Of a stretch of DNA of 5,998 nucleotides, positions 1 to 5,998 are shown in pieces. Made by a program: the position numbers and the translations under genes. How positions within the stretch are numbered: the stretch's first letter is position 1; every line of letters begins with the position of its first letter. The notes under the pieces are model-generated. The model had not been told where the DNA came from, did no database searches, and worked only from the letters and a program-made list of their open reading frames with translations. This stretch comes from an uncultured Senegalimassilia sp. (lineage in GTDB: Bacteria > Actinomycetota > Coriobacteriia > Coriobacteriales > Eggerthellaceae), in the NCBI GenBank assembly GCA_937925385.1, contig CALEWN010000260.1, positions 1 through 5,998 of the forward strand, read 5' to 3'.

Positions 1-692
1 TTGCGCGGGAACTCGCACGCGTAGGCGCGGAACGCCTCAAGCTCGCTGGGAAACGACATGACCCACGAATGCGCATGCGTGCCGGACACCGGCAGGCCGT
101 AGGTTTTGCCCGCAAGCACATTGGACGTGGATGCGCAGCCGCCCACCACGGCCGCGCGGCTGGCCCACACGCCGCCGGCGAAGCCCTGTGCGCGGCGCAG
201 GCCGAACTCGGCCACGGGGGCGCCCGCCGCCGCCAGGCACACGCGCGCCGCCTTCGTGGCGATGAGCGTCTCGAAGTTCACGCAGTTCAGAAGCGCCGTC
301 TCGATGAGCTGGCAATCCATGATGGGGCCCATCACGCGCACGATGGGCTCGTGCGGGAACACCACGGAGCCCTCGACCACGGCATCGACATCCACGCGCA
401 GCGAGAATGTGCGCAGGTAATCCAGAAACGCGGGCTTGAACAGCCTGCCCCCGCCGGGCGCATCAAGGCTTGCCAAGTACTCCACGTCCTCGGCGTTGAA
501 CGCGAACCCGTCGATGAGCTCGGCGAGCTGGTCCATTCCGCAGGCGATGGCATAGCCGCCGCGGAAAGGGTAGTCGCGGAAATACGCGTGGAAGCACGCC
601 TGCGTGGCGCCCTGCCCCGTTTCCCAATACCCTTGCGCCATGGTCAGCTGATACAGATCGGTGAGCAGCTCGTGACCGTTTTCCCCGTGCAC
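1..692 (-). CDS. pncB: Nicotinate phosphoribosyltransferase, N-terminal part (cut by window edge)
   Basis: This enzyme joins nicotinate to PRPP, with ATP hydrolysis, to make nicotinate mononucleotide, the first step of the Preiss-Handler route of NAD salvage in the cytoplasm. My own translation of the minus strand gives 230 codons with no stop before the left edge. Near the N-terminus is ELLTDLYQLTMAQGYW (about residues 8-23), the family hallmark. GLRRAQG lies near residue 164, and GTHAHSWVMSF near 204 carries the conserved histidines of the phosphoribosyltransferase active site. Full-length members have roughly 400-550 residues, so about half is missing. The start is GTG at 692-690, seven bases after a perfect AGGAGG; the first ATG (residue 18) lies inside the conserved motif and is too late. 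It follows the RicT gene by 60 bases, most of which is a stem-loop, so it may be the last, partly insulated gene of the operon. Identification is firm. Confidence 0.93.
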   Translation of the reverse strand, partial: MHGENGHELLTDLYQLTMAQGYWETGQGATQACFHAYFRDYPFRGGYAIACGMDQLAELIDGFAFNAEDVEYLASLDAPGGGRLFKPAFLDYLRTFSLRVDVDAVVEGSVVFPHEPIVRVMGPIMDCQLIETALLNCVNFETLIATKAARVCLAAAGAPVAEFGLRRAQGFAGGVWASRAAVVGGCASTSNVLAGKTYGLPVSGTHAHSWVMSFPSELEAFRAYACEFPR

Positions 693-699
693 GTTGATA

Positions 700-705
700 C
701 CTCCT
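700..705 (-). promoter_or_regulatory. Ribosome binding site fixing the GTG start of pncB
   Basis: The minus strand reads AGGAGG here, seven bases before GTG at 692-690. No ATG or TTG in frame lies nearer, and the protein aligns with its family from just after this point. This decides the non-ATG start. Confidence 0.85.
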
Positions 706-712
706 GACGAAG

Positions 713-743
713 GCGCCCCCGCTTGTTGCCGAAGCGGGGGCGC
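713..743 (-). terminator. Perfect 12-bp stem-loop between the RicT gene and pncB
   Basis: The arms GCGCCCCCGCTT (713-724) and AAGCGGGGGCGC (732-743) are exact reverse complements around a 7-base loop. The stem begins nine bases after the RicT stop codon and ends seven bases before the pncB ribosome binding site. On the minus strand it is followed by CTTCGTC, not a run of T, so it is not a classical intrinsic terminator. It may act as a U-tract-less or leaky terminator, as an mRNA 3'-end stabiliser, or as a processing site between cistrons. The structure is seen; its role is inferred. Confidence 0.55.
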
Positions 744-752
744 GAGATGCTG

Positions 753-2351
753 CTAGTTACCTTGCGCGGAGCCCTGGCCTTCGCCGGCGCCTGCGGCTTT
801 GTGGCTGCGGCGACGGGCGCGGCGATGCTGACCGGGAGCCTGGCCCTCCTGACCGCCCTCGCGCTGCTTGCGCTGGCCGCCCTGGTCGGGACGGGGGCCC
901 TGCGCCAGGCCCGAGGACTTCTGGCCGGGACGCACGCGTGGCTTAGAACCTTGGTTGTCGGACTTGCCGCCGCGCTGCGCATCGGCGCCGCCCTTGGGTC
1001 CCTGGCCGCGCTTGCCCACCTGCTGGGCAGATCCGGGCTGCTTGCAGCCCTGGTTCTGCTGCTTGGCGTCCTTGCCGCCCTGGCCGCGGCGTTTGCTCGG
1101 CTGCATGCCGCGACGCTTGGCCTGGCCCTCCTTGGGCTGCTTGCCGCCCTGACCGGACTGCTTGCCGGCGGGCGCGGCGTTTGCGGTCTGGACGGAATCG
1201 GTGCGCGGGGCCTGGTTCTCCCCGGCCTGCGCAGCGCCGCCCGACACCTTGGTGGAGCGGCGGCGGCGCGGCTTGCGCGCAGGCTGGGCCGCAGCGGCCT
1301 TCTGCTCGGCATGCTCGCCCTTGCCGCGGCCGCGCCTGCTGGAACGGCCGGGCTTGGCCTCGGCGGCGCCGTCGGCTTTCTTGCCGCCCGGAACGTGGCG
1401 CACGCTGGCGCGATCGGCAAGCTTGTCCTTGCCGGACAGCTGCGGCGTTGCCATGGCTGCGGCCGCGCCGAAGGCATCGCCGGGCTGCTCGCTCAACGCG
1501 CGCTCCCAAGCCTCGCATCCCACGCACTTCGGACGAGCACCCTCCTCGGGCGCGTCGAAATTGGAAAGCGGGACGCGCACGGGCTTCTCGCCCTCGATGC
1601 GCAGCGACACCACTTCGCGCGGGACGTCCAAATCCACCACTTTCGCCGTACCGTCCGGCGTTTCCACCTGGGCGTTCTTCTTCGGCGCACGGCTCTTGAA
1701 GTCCTTGTAGGCATCGTATTCGTAGCGCAGGCAGCACATGAGCCTGCCGCACACGCCCGAGATTTTCTGCGGGTTCAGCGACAGGTCCTGCTCCTTGGCC
1801 ATGCGGATGGACACGGGGCAGAACTCGCCGCCCAGGCGCTTGCAGCACAGCTCCTGGCCGCAGTGGCCCAAGCCGCCCACCATACGAGCCTCATCGCGAA
1901 CGCCGATCTGGCGCATGTCGACACGCACATGAAGGCGCGACGAGAGCGTGCGCACCAGCTCGCGGAAGTCGACGCGGTTCTCGGATTCGAAGTAGAACAC
2001 CGCCTTATCGCCGTCGAACAGGTACTCCACCGAAACCGGGCGCATTTCCTCAGAGGCCTTCGCGGCAAGCTCCTTGAACACAGGAAGAGCCTCGGCGGCG
2101 CGGGCCTCGAGCTCGGCCTGCTTGGCGCGATCTTCGTCGTCGGCGACGCGCAGCACGGGCTTCAAAGGGGTTTTCAGCTTCTTGACCTGGTCTGACGTTG
2201 CCTCGAACGCCGGTTCGGGCATATGACCGAACTCGGTTCCCCGGGCGGTTTGGACCACGACGTCGCATCCGGCGTGCAGTTCCAGCTCGCCCGCATCGAA
2301 CCACAGCGTTTTGGGGTTGTAGGGCAGGTTGACAGGCGCTATGCGGACCAT
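753..2351 (-). CDS. ricT: PSP1-domain protein, RicT/YaaT family, with long basic C-terminal tail
   Basis: The protein has 532 residues. Residues 10-45 (NPKTLWFDAGELELHAGCDV onward, then TARGTEFG) match the start of Bacillus YaaT/RicT. A PSP1 C-terminal domain covers about 90-175. The cysteine set is HCGQELCC (C164, C169, C170), C178 and GVCGRLMCCLRYE (C201, C206, C207). In Bacillus, RicT works with RicA and RicF in an iron-sulfur complex that modulates RNase Y; these cysteines fit cluster binding. An extra CVGC pair sits at 276-279. Bacillus RicT has about 275 residues; here residues ~290-532 add a tail rich in Lys, Arg, Gly, Gln and Ala, with basic clusters SRRGRGKG (338-345), KPRRRR (360-365) and HRRARRR (509-515), probably disordered and perhaps RNA-binding. 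ATG at 2351 is chosen because AAGGAG lies four bases upstream; upstream in-frame codons overlap holB. Neighbour holB is also its Bacillus neighbour. RicA and RicF are not in the window, so the Ric-complex role is inference. Confidence 0.87.
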   Translation of the reverse strand: MVRIAPVNLPYNPKTLWFDAGELELHAGCDVVVQTARGTEFGHMPEPAFEATSDQVKKLKTPLKPVLRVADDEDRAKQAELEARAAEALPVFKELAAKASEEMRPVSVEYLFDGDKAVFYFESENRVDFRELVRTLSSRLHVRVDMRQIGVRDEARMVGGLGHCGQELCCKRLGGEFCPVSIRMAKEQDLSLNPQKISGVCGRLMCCLRYEYDAYKDFKSRAPKKNAQVETPDGTAKVVDLDVPREVVSLRIEGEKPVRVPLSNFDAPEEGARPKCVGCEAWERALSEQPGDAFGAAAAMATPQLSGKDKLADRASVRHVPGGKKADGAAEAKPGRSSRRGRGKGEHAEQKAAAAQPARKPRRRRSTKVSGGAAQAGENQAPRTDSVQTANAAPAGKQSGQGGKQPKEGQAKRRGMQPSKRRGQGGKDAKQQNQGCKQPGSAQQVGKRGQGPKGGADAQRGGKSDNQGSKPRVRPGQKSSGLAQGPRPDQGGQRKQREGGQEGQAPGQHRRARRRSHKAAGAGEGQGSAQGN

Positions 2352-2365
2352 GGCGCTCCTTCTTT

Positions 2366-3541
2366 CTATCTGGCATACGCCCGCGGCGCCGCATTGGGCA
2401 GCGCACGGCCGTACAGTATGTCGCGAACCTCGAGCAGCATCGCGTCGATGCACGTCTCGGGAGATACATTATAAGAGATGGCGGCGTCGCAGCGGCGCAC
2501 GGCCGCGATGGCGGCTGCGGCGCGTGCGGAATCGGTGCGCGCCGCAGCTTCCTCAATGGAAGGCCTGACGTCGGCATTGACCACCTGATCGGGCGCGCCC
2601 GCGGCCTGGGCCATGACGTCGCGCAGCCACGAGCGGGTGATGCCGGTAAGTTGGCGCAGCGACTCGGCGGTCTTTGCCGTGAGCTGGCGTTTGTTGCGCG
2701 CCTCGATCTGACGGATGGCCGACTTCGCCAGGAAGTCGGCGTTCTCGGCAAGCTCGGCCTCCTGCTCGGCGCGCACGGTGTCGAGCGGAAGCTTCACGCG
2801 CACCACCAGGTCGGCGGCGAACCCGATGACGTCCCAATCGTCGGCGCGGCGCAGGCACGCCAGCACCTCGAGCACCCGAGCGCGGAACTCCAGGCGCTCG
2901 TTGGACTTCAGGAACTCCACCGCGCGGGTGATGGAGCCATCGCAGGCTTGCAGCGCCACGCGCGCCTGCTCGGGGCTTGCGCCCGAGTTCTGCACCACGA
3001 TGCCCGCCGCCTCGGAAACCGGGATGGTGCGGAACGGCACCACCTGGCAGCGCGAGACGATGGTGGGCAGCACGCTTTCACGGGTGCGCGCGAGCAGGAT
3101 GAGCACCACGTCGGCGGGCGGCTCCTCGAGCGTTTTCAGGAACGCGTTGGCAGCCTGCACGCCCAGCAGGTCCACTCGATCGAGGATGTAGACCTTGCGA
3201 TCTGCCTGGATGGGCGCCAAGGCCGTGTCGGCCACGATGCCGCGCACCTGCTCGACCAGATAGCCGGCAGCGCCCTCGGGCTCGAACATGCGCACATCCG
3301 GATGCTTCTTGCGCATGATGCGCCCGCAGGCGTCGCATGCGCCGCAATTGCCGCCGCGAGGGCCCTTGGGGCCTTTCGGGCACAGGATGCCCTGAGCGAA
3401 GGCGAGCGCCGCAAGCGTCTTGTTCGAGCCTGCCGGCCCGCAGAACAGGTACGCGTGGCTGACGCGCCCCGATGCCACGGTGGCGCGCAAGAACTCGCGC
3501 ACCTGCGGCTGGCCCAAGATGTTCTCGAATGCGTCTGCCAT
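2366..3541 (-). CDS. holB: DNA polymerase III clamp-loader subunit delta'
   Basis: Delta' is the fixed subunit of the clamp loader, which opens the beta sliding clamp and places it on primed DNA. The 391-residue protein opens with FENILGQPQVREFL (5-18), typical of clamp-loader AAA+ domains. The P-loop is GPAGSNKT (35-42), with Asn where the usual final Gly stands. A zinc module uses C54, C66, C69 and C72; the first gap holds a Gly/Pro/Lys insert. A Walker B-like VYILDRVD is at 117-124, AANAFLKTLEEPP at 130-142, and the SRC motif at 163-165. The rest is the helical lid and collar region. It is longer than the usual ~330 residues. Its start lies 5 bases after the tmk stop, and the RicT gene begins 14 bases after its own stop, so translation is probably coupled. 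A gamma/tau (DnaX) identity is less likely because of the altered P-loop and the tmk neighbour. Confidence 0.93.
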   Translation of the reverse strand: MADAFENILGQPQVREFLRATVASGRVSHAYLFCGPAGSNKTLAALAFAQGILCPKGPKGPRGGNCGACDACGRIMRKKHPDVRMFEPEGAAGYLVEQVRGIVADTALAPIQADRKVYILDRVDLLGVQAANAFLKTLEEPPADVVLILLARTRESVLPTIVSRCQVVPFRTIPVSEAAGIVVQNSGASPEQARVALQACDGSITRAVEFLKSNERLEFRARVLEVLACLRRADDWDVIGFAADLVVRVKLPLDTVRAEQEAELAENADFLAKSAIRQIEARNKRQLTAKTAESLRQLTGITRSWLRDVMAQAAGAPDQVVNADVRPSIEEAAARTDSARAAAAIAAVRRCDAAISYNVSPETCIDAMLLEVRDILYGRALPNAAPRAYAR

Positions 3542-3546
3542 AAGCG

Positions 3547-4404
3547 CTACTGCTGCTCCTTGCCCGAACGCTCCGCGCGAGGCGCCGATGCGGAATCCTC
3601 ACGGTAATCCACACGGCCCTCATGGGTGCGATGCACGTCGAGGCGCTCGAAGTAGGCCTCGTTGGCGCGCACGAAATCGCCCATCCACGGGAACAGGTCC
3701 GCCAGCTGGGCGAACACCTGCACGGCCGTATGCGATTTGCGCCCGTTCGAGCGCACCAGGCGCACACGGCGGGGGTTCTTTTCCGCAATCTCCAAAAACG
3801 CCGCGTTCACGCGGGCATGAAAATCCTCGCCGGCGCGCTCCATGCGATCGGCCCCGGCGCGGCGCGTGGCGCGCTCCAGGCCCTCGGCGGCGCTTGCCGC
3901 CACCAGCAAGATGGTGCGATCGGGCACGATGCCCTGGCACGCAAAGGCATTCGCCGCTTCCACGAACGCCCGATCGAGCCCGCGCCCGTAGCCTTGGTAG
4001 GCAACGGTGGAATCGGTGAAGCGGTCGCACAGGACCACTGCCCCGCGCTCAAGCGCCGGGGCTATGACCTGGCTGACCAGCTGCGCACGGGCCGCCTCGA
4101 AGATGAGCAGCTCGGAGCCATCGCATATGTTGGAGTTCGCCGGATTCAACACCACGCCGCGCAGCTGCTCGCCCACCTCGGTGCCGCCGGGCTCGCGAAG
4201 GCACACGACCTCGCGGCCCATAGCCGAAAGGGCGTTGGCCAAAAAACGGATATGGGTGGTCTTGCCGGCGCCGTCGCCGCCCTCGAACGTGACGAGCACG
4301 CCGCGCTCGGGCGCCTGATCTGCGGAAAGTCCCTGACCGACGGCTTGCACGGGAGCGGCCGGGTGCACCGGGGCGCCCGAAGCCGGACGGCCCTCGCGCA
4401 TCAT
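3547..4404 (-). CDS. tmk: Thymidylate kinase (dTMP kinase)
   Basis: It phosphorylates dTMP to dTDP with ATP, an essential step to dTTP. From ATG 4404 the protein has 285 residues, against about 200-215 in most bacteria. The P-loop is EGGDGAGKTT (41-50), and LREPGGTEVGEQLR (69-82) and CDRFTDSTVAYQGYGRG (126-142) are the dTMP-binding signatures. The LID segment ATRRAGADRME (179-189) carries the arginines, as in the E. coli type, whose P-loop lacks Arg. The strand that usually ends in a Leu-Asp dipeptide reads ILLVAASAAEG here. About 35 Pro/Ala-rich residues precede the core and about 40 polar ones follow it. GAGGTG lies just before ATG 4404. GTG at 4446, four bases after the malic enzyme stop and behind a weak AGGG, would add 14 residues and cannot be excluded. 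Position directly before holB matches Firmicutes gene order. Confidence 0.92.
   Translation of the reverse strand: MMREGRPASGAPVHPAAPVQAVGQGLSADQAPERGVLVTFEGGDGAGKTTHIRFLANALSAMGREVVCLREPGGTEVGEQLRGVVLNPANSNICDGSELLIFEAARAQLVSQVIAPALERGAVVLCDRFTDSTVAYQGYGRGLDRAFVEAANAFACQGIVPDRTILLVAASAAEGLERATRRAGADRMERAGEDFHARVNAAFLEIAEKNPRRVRLVRSNGRKSHTAVQVFAQLADLFPWMGDFVRANEAYFERLDVHRTHEGRVDYREDSASAPRAERSGKEQQ
3556..3561 (-). promoter_or_regulatory. Ribosome binding site of holB at unusually long distance
   Basis: AAGGAG lies inside the 3' end of tmk, 14 bases before the holB ATG, which is longer than the usual 5-10. No better start exists nearby, since family similarity begins at residue 5. The tmk stop sits only 5 bases before the ATG, so termination-reinitiation coupling probably helps. 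Confidence 0.55.
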
Positions 4405-4407
4405 CGG

Positions 4408-4413
4408 CACCTC
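4408..4413 (-). promoter_or_regulatory. Ribosome binding site supporting the ATG 4404 start of tmk
   Basis: The minus strand reads GAGGTG, a six-base match to the 16S anti-Shine-Dalgarno, three bases before ATG at 4404-4402 (five counted from GAGG). The rival GTG at 4446 has only AGGG upstream. This favours ATG 4404 without excluding the GTG. Confidence 0.5.
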
Positions 4414-4450
4414 GCTCACGATGCCCGTGTTGCGGATACCGGCCACGTTG

Positions 4451-5605
<1,155 letters not shown>

Positions 5606-5632
5606 GCTGCTCCATGCACCTTTCCCTATGCA

Positions 5633-5649
5633 CGGCGCCGGCGGCGCCG
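5633..5649 (-). repeat. GC-only repeat in the malic enzyme 5' leader
   Basis: CGGCGCCG occurs twice (5633-5640 and 5642-5649) with one base between. Each copy is its own reverse complement, so the 17 bases can fold or pair in several ways. It lies between the candidate -10 box and the ribosome binding site (GGAG, 5613-5610). In mRNA it could form a small hairpin. The repeat is seen; any role is a guess. Confidence 0.5.
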
Positions 5650-5699
5650 CTTAACGTGAGCGTTCCCGCTTCCTTGCGAAAACGTATGTCCAACTAGGG

Positions 5700-5728
5700 A
5701 TTATACCCCTTGCACCTTGCCGCCTGCA
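5700..5728 (-). promoter_or_regulatory. Candidate promoter of the malic enzyme-tmk-holB-ricT operon
   Basis: The minus strand carries a perfect TATAAT at 5705-5700, within AGGGGTATAATCCCT, whose ends form a short inverted repeat. Seventeen bases upstream, 5728-5723 reads TGCAGG, a poor -35 element. Initiation near 5693 would leave a leader of about 88 bases. The weak -35 suggests dependence on an activator, or a regulator acting on the inverted repeat over the -10. The -10 is well supported by sequence; regulation is inference. Confidence 0.6.
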
Positions 5729-5822
5729 CACCGTGCACGCTCTCCCCGAAAAACGCCCATGAGGTGTGTTTCGCCCGATGAGCTGGGGGCGTACAAAGAT
5801 TAGGCAAGCGAATACGGGAAGA

Positions 5823-5878
5823 GGGCCGCCAAGCCTTCGAGCCGCGCCACCGGCGCAAGGCTCGACGGGCGGCAGCCC
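5823..5878. other. Long imperfect hairpin, possible structured leader or small RNA
   Basis: The inner arms TCGAGCC plus GCGCC (5837-5848) pair with GGCGC (5852-5856) and GGCTCGA (5859-5865): 12 pairs around the loop ACC, with a two-base AA bulge. An outer stem pairs GGGCCGCC (5823-5830) with GGCGGC (5868-5873) and CC (5876-5877), with AG unpaired. An alternative helix, AGCCTT (5832-5837) with AAGGCT (5857-5862), excludes the TCGAGCC pairing. Neither strand has a T-run after it, so an ordinary intrinsic terminator is unlikely. On the plus strand it precedes a strong ribosome binding site by about 46 bases, which fits a 5' leader. I recognise no known riboswitch or RNA family. Confidence 0.5.
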
Positions 5879-5892
5879 CATTCGATGCATAG

Positions 5893-5905
5893 CAAGCCCC
5901 GCTTG
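5893..5905 (+). other. Small hairpin between the long hairpin and the strong ribosome binding site
   Basis: CAAGC (5893-5897) and GCTTG (5901-5905) are reverse complements around the loop CCC. The stem is short and may be chance, but it sits between the long hairpin and the AAAGGAGG site, where leader structure would matter. Confidence 0.25.
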
Positions 5906-5923
5906 AAACGGCGGCGAAAGGTG

Positions 5924-5931
5924 AAAGGAGG
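5924..5931 (+). promoter_or_regulatory. Near-perfect Shine-Dalgarno sequence before a six-codon ORF
   Basis: AAAGGAGG is an eight-base match to the 16S anti-Shine-Dalgarno. Eight bases separate it from ATG at 5940. Bases AGGCC (5929-5933) could pair with GGCCT (5950-5954) inside the short ORF, so a five-pair hairpin could hide part of the site. Confidence 0.55.
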
Positions 5932-5939
5932 CCAGCTAT

Positions 5940-5960
5940 ATGAAGTCAAGGCCTGATTAA
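5940..5960 (+). CDS. Possible leader peptide of six residues (MKSRPD)
   Basis: ATG AAG TCA AGG CCT GAT TAA follows the strong AAAGGAGG with ideal spacing. No longer ORF can use this site: the overlapping GTG at 5921 gives only eleven codons (VKGGQLYEVKA) and starts before the site. Such a strong signal in front of a tiny ORF, after a long hairpin, resembles leader-peptide control of a downstream gene. It contains no run of a single amino acid's codons, so classical amino-acid attenuation is not evident. It could also be a relic of a truncated gene or a chance match. The downstream gene lies outside the window. Confidence 0.35.
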   Translation: MKSRPD

Positions 5961-5967
5961 CAACTCT

Positions 5968-5996
5968 TTGAGAACTATCCGAACTTTTGGTTTTAT
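5968..5996 (+). promoter_or_regulatory. Weak promoter-like pair at the right edge
   Basis: TTGAGA (5968-5973) and TTTTAT (5991-5996) are spaced by 17 bases in a locally AT-rich stretch. This resembles a sigma-70 type promoter for a plus-strand gene beyond 5998. AT-rich sequence yields such pairs by chance, and a promoter here would place the six-codon ORF upstream of the transcript, so the two readings compete. Confidence 0.22.
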
Positions 5997-5998
5997 TG

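Larger units (their letters stand above)
5606..5998. other. Intergenic regulatory region at the right edge
   Basis: No long gene with a credible start is seen in these 393 bases. From left to right they hold the malic enzyme leader with a GC-rich repeat, its candidate promoter with TGCAC repeats around it, an uncommitted stretch (5740-5820), a long hairpin, a strong plus-strand ribosome binding site with a six-codon ORF, and an AT-rich edge. The malic enzyme diverges leftwards, and any gene served by the plus-strand signals starts beyond the window. Confidence 0.7.

Noticed and set aside
69..707. 212-codon plus-strand open frame opposite pncB
   Set aside because: The minus strand encodes unmistakable nicotinate phosphoribosyltransferase motifs over the same bases.
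723..2195. A 490-codon open frame on the plus strand that reads like a Leu/Ala-rich membrane protein
   Set aside because: It lies antisense to the RicT gene. The apparent hydrophobic segments arise because Lys, Gln and Gly codons of the basic tail read as Leu and Ala on the other strand. No ribosome binding site or family similarity is seen, while the minus-strand frame carries clear RicT motifs.
2651..3607. Long plus-strand open frame opposite holB
   Set aside because: His/Arg-rich composition with no recognisable motif. It is a mirror frame of a well-identified gene in GC-rich DNA.
5749..5792. Possible minus-strand terminator: ACGCCC (5787-5792) and GGGCGT (5753-5758) with a following T5
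   Set aside because: The stem has only six pairs and the loop would be 28 bases. A competing arm (5772-5776) also pairs. Too weak to annotate, though it could insulate the operon from the right.
5769..5797. Plus-strand promoter-like pair TTTCGC and TACAAA with 17-base spacing
   Set aside because: The -35 matches only two of six consensus bases and the -10 four of six, so chance is a sufficient explanation.
5651..5890. 79-codon minus-strand ORF upstream of the malic enzyme
   Set aside because: No ribosome binding site before its ATG. It runs through the long hairpin and the TATAAT promoter, and its composition shows no known motif.
5921..5956. GTG-initiated eleven-codon ORF overlapping the six-codon ORF
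   Set aside because: Its start lies before the AAAGGAGG site, so that site cannot serve it, and nothing suitable lies upstream.

Overview
The window is GC-rich bacterial chromosome. Almost all of it is one head-to-tail block of five genes on the minus strand, read from right to left: an NAD(P)-linked malic enzyme, thymidylate kinase (tmk), the clamp-loader subunit delta' (holB), a PSP1/RicT-family protein, and the first 230 codons of nicotinate phosphoribosyltransferase (pncB), which runs off the left edge. The neighbourhood tmk-holB-ricT is known from Firmicutes. Together with the high GC content and strong AGGAGG-type ribosome binding sites, it suggests a high-GC relative such as the Coriobacteriia (perhaps Eggerthellaceae). 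That placement is inference; no marker gene here proves it.

Layout. 1-692 holds partial pncB with a GTG start. 693-752 is a short gap with a perfect 12-bp stem-loop just before the pncB ribosome binding site. 753-2351 is the RicT-like protein, whose last ~240 residues are a basic, Gly/Gln-rich, probably disordered tail. 2366-3541 is holB, 3547-4404 tmk and 4451-5605 the malic enzyme. The gaps are 60, 14, 5 and 46 bases, so one polycistronic message is likely. A perfect TATAAT at 5705-5700 (minus strand), about 95 bases before the malic enzyme start, is the best candidate promoter.

5606-5998 has no convincing long gene. It holds the malic enzyme leader and promoter, then a long GC-rich imperfect hairpin (5823-5878). 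After that comes a very strong Shine-Dalgarno sequence in front of a six-codon plus-strand ORF (5940-5960), and an AT-rich edge that may be a promoter for a plus-strand gene beyond the window.

How the genes fit together: tmk supplies dTDP for dTTP and HolB helps load the replication clamp, so the core is a replication module. RicT relatives govern RNA processing through RNase Y in Bacillus. The two outer genes concern malate/pyruvate redox metabolism and NAD salvage. I found no mobile element, CRISPR array, tRNA or rRNA. I do not see a new defence or biosynthetic system. The least explained parts are the right-hand intergenic region and the RicT tail.
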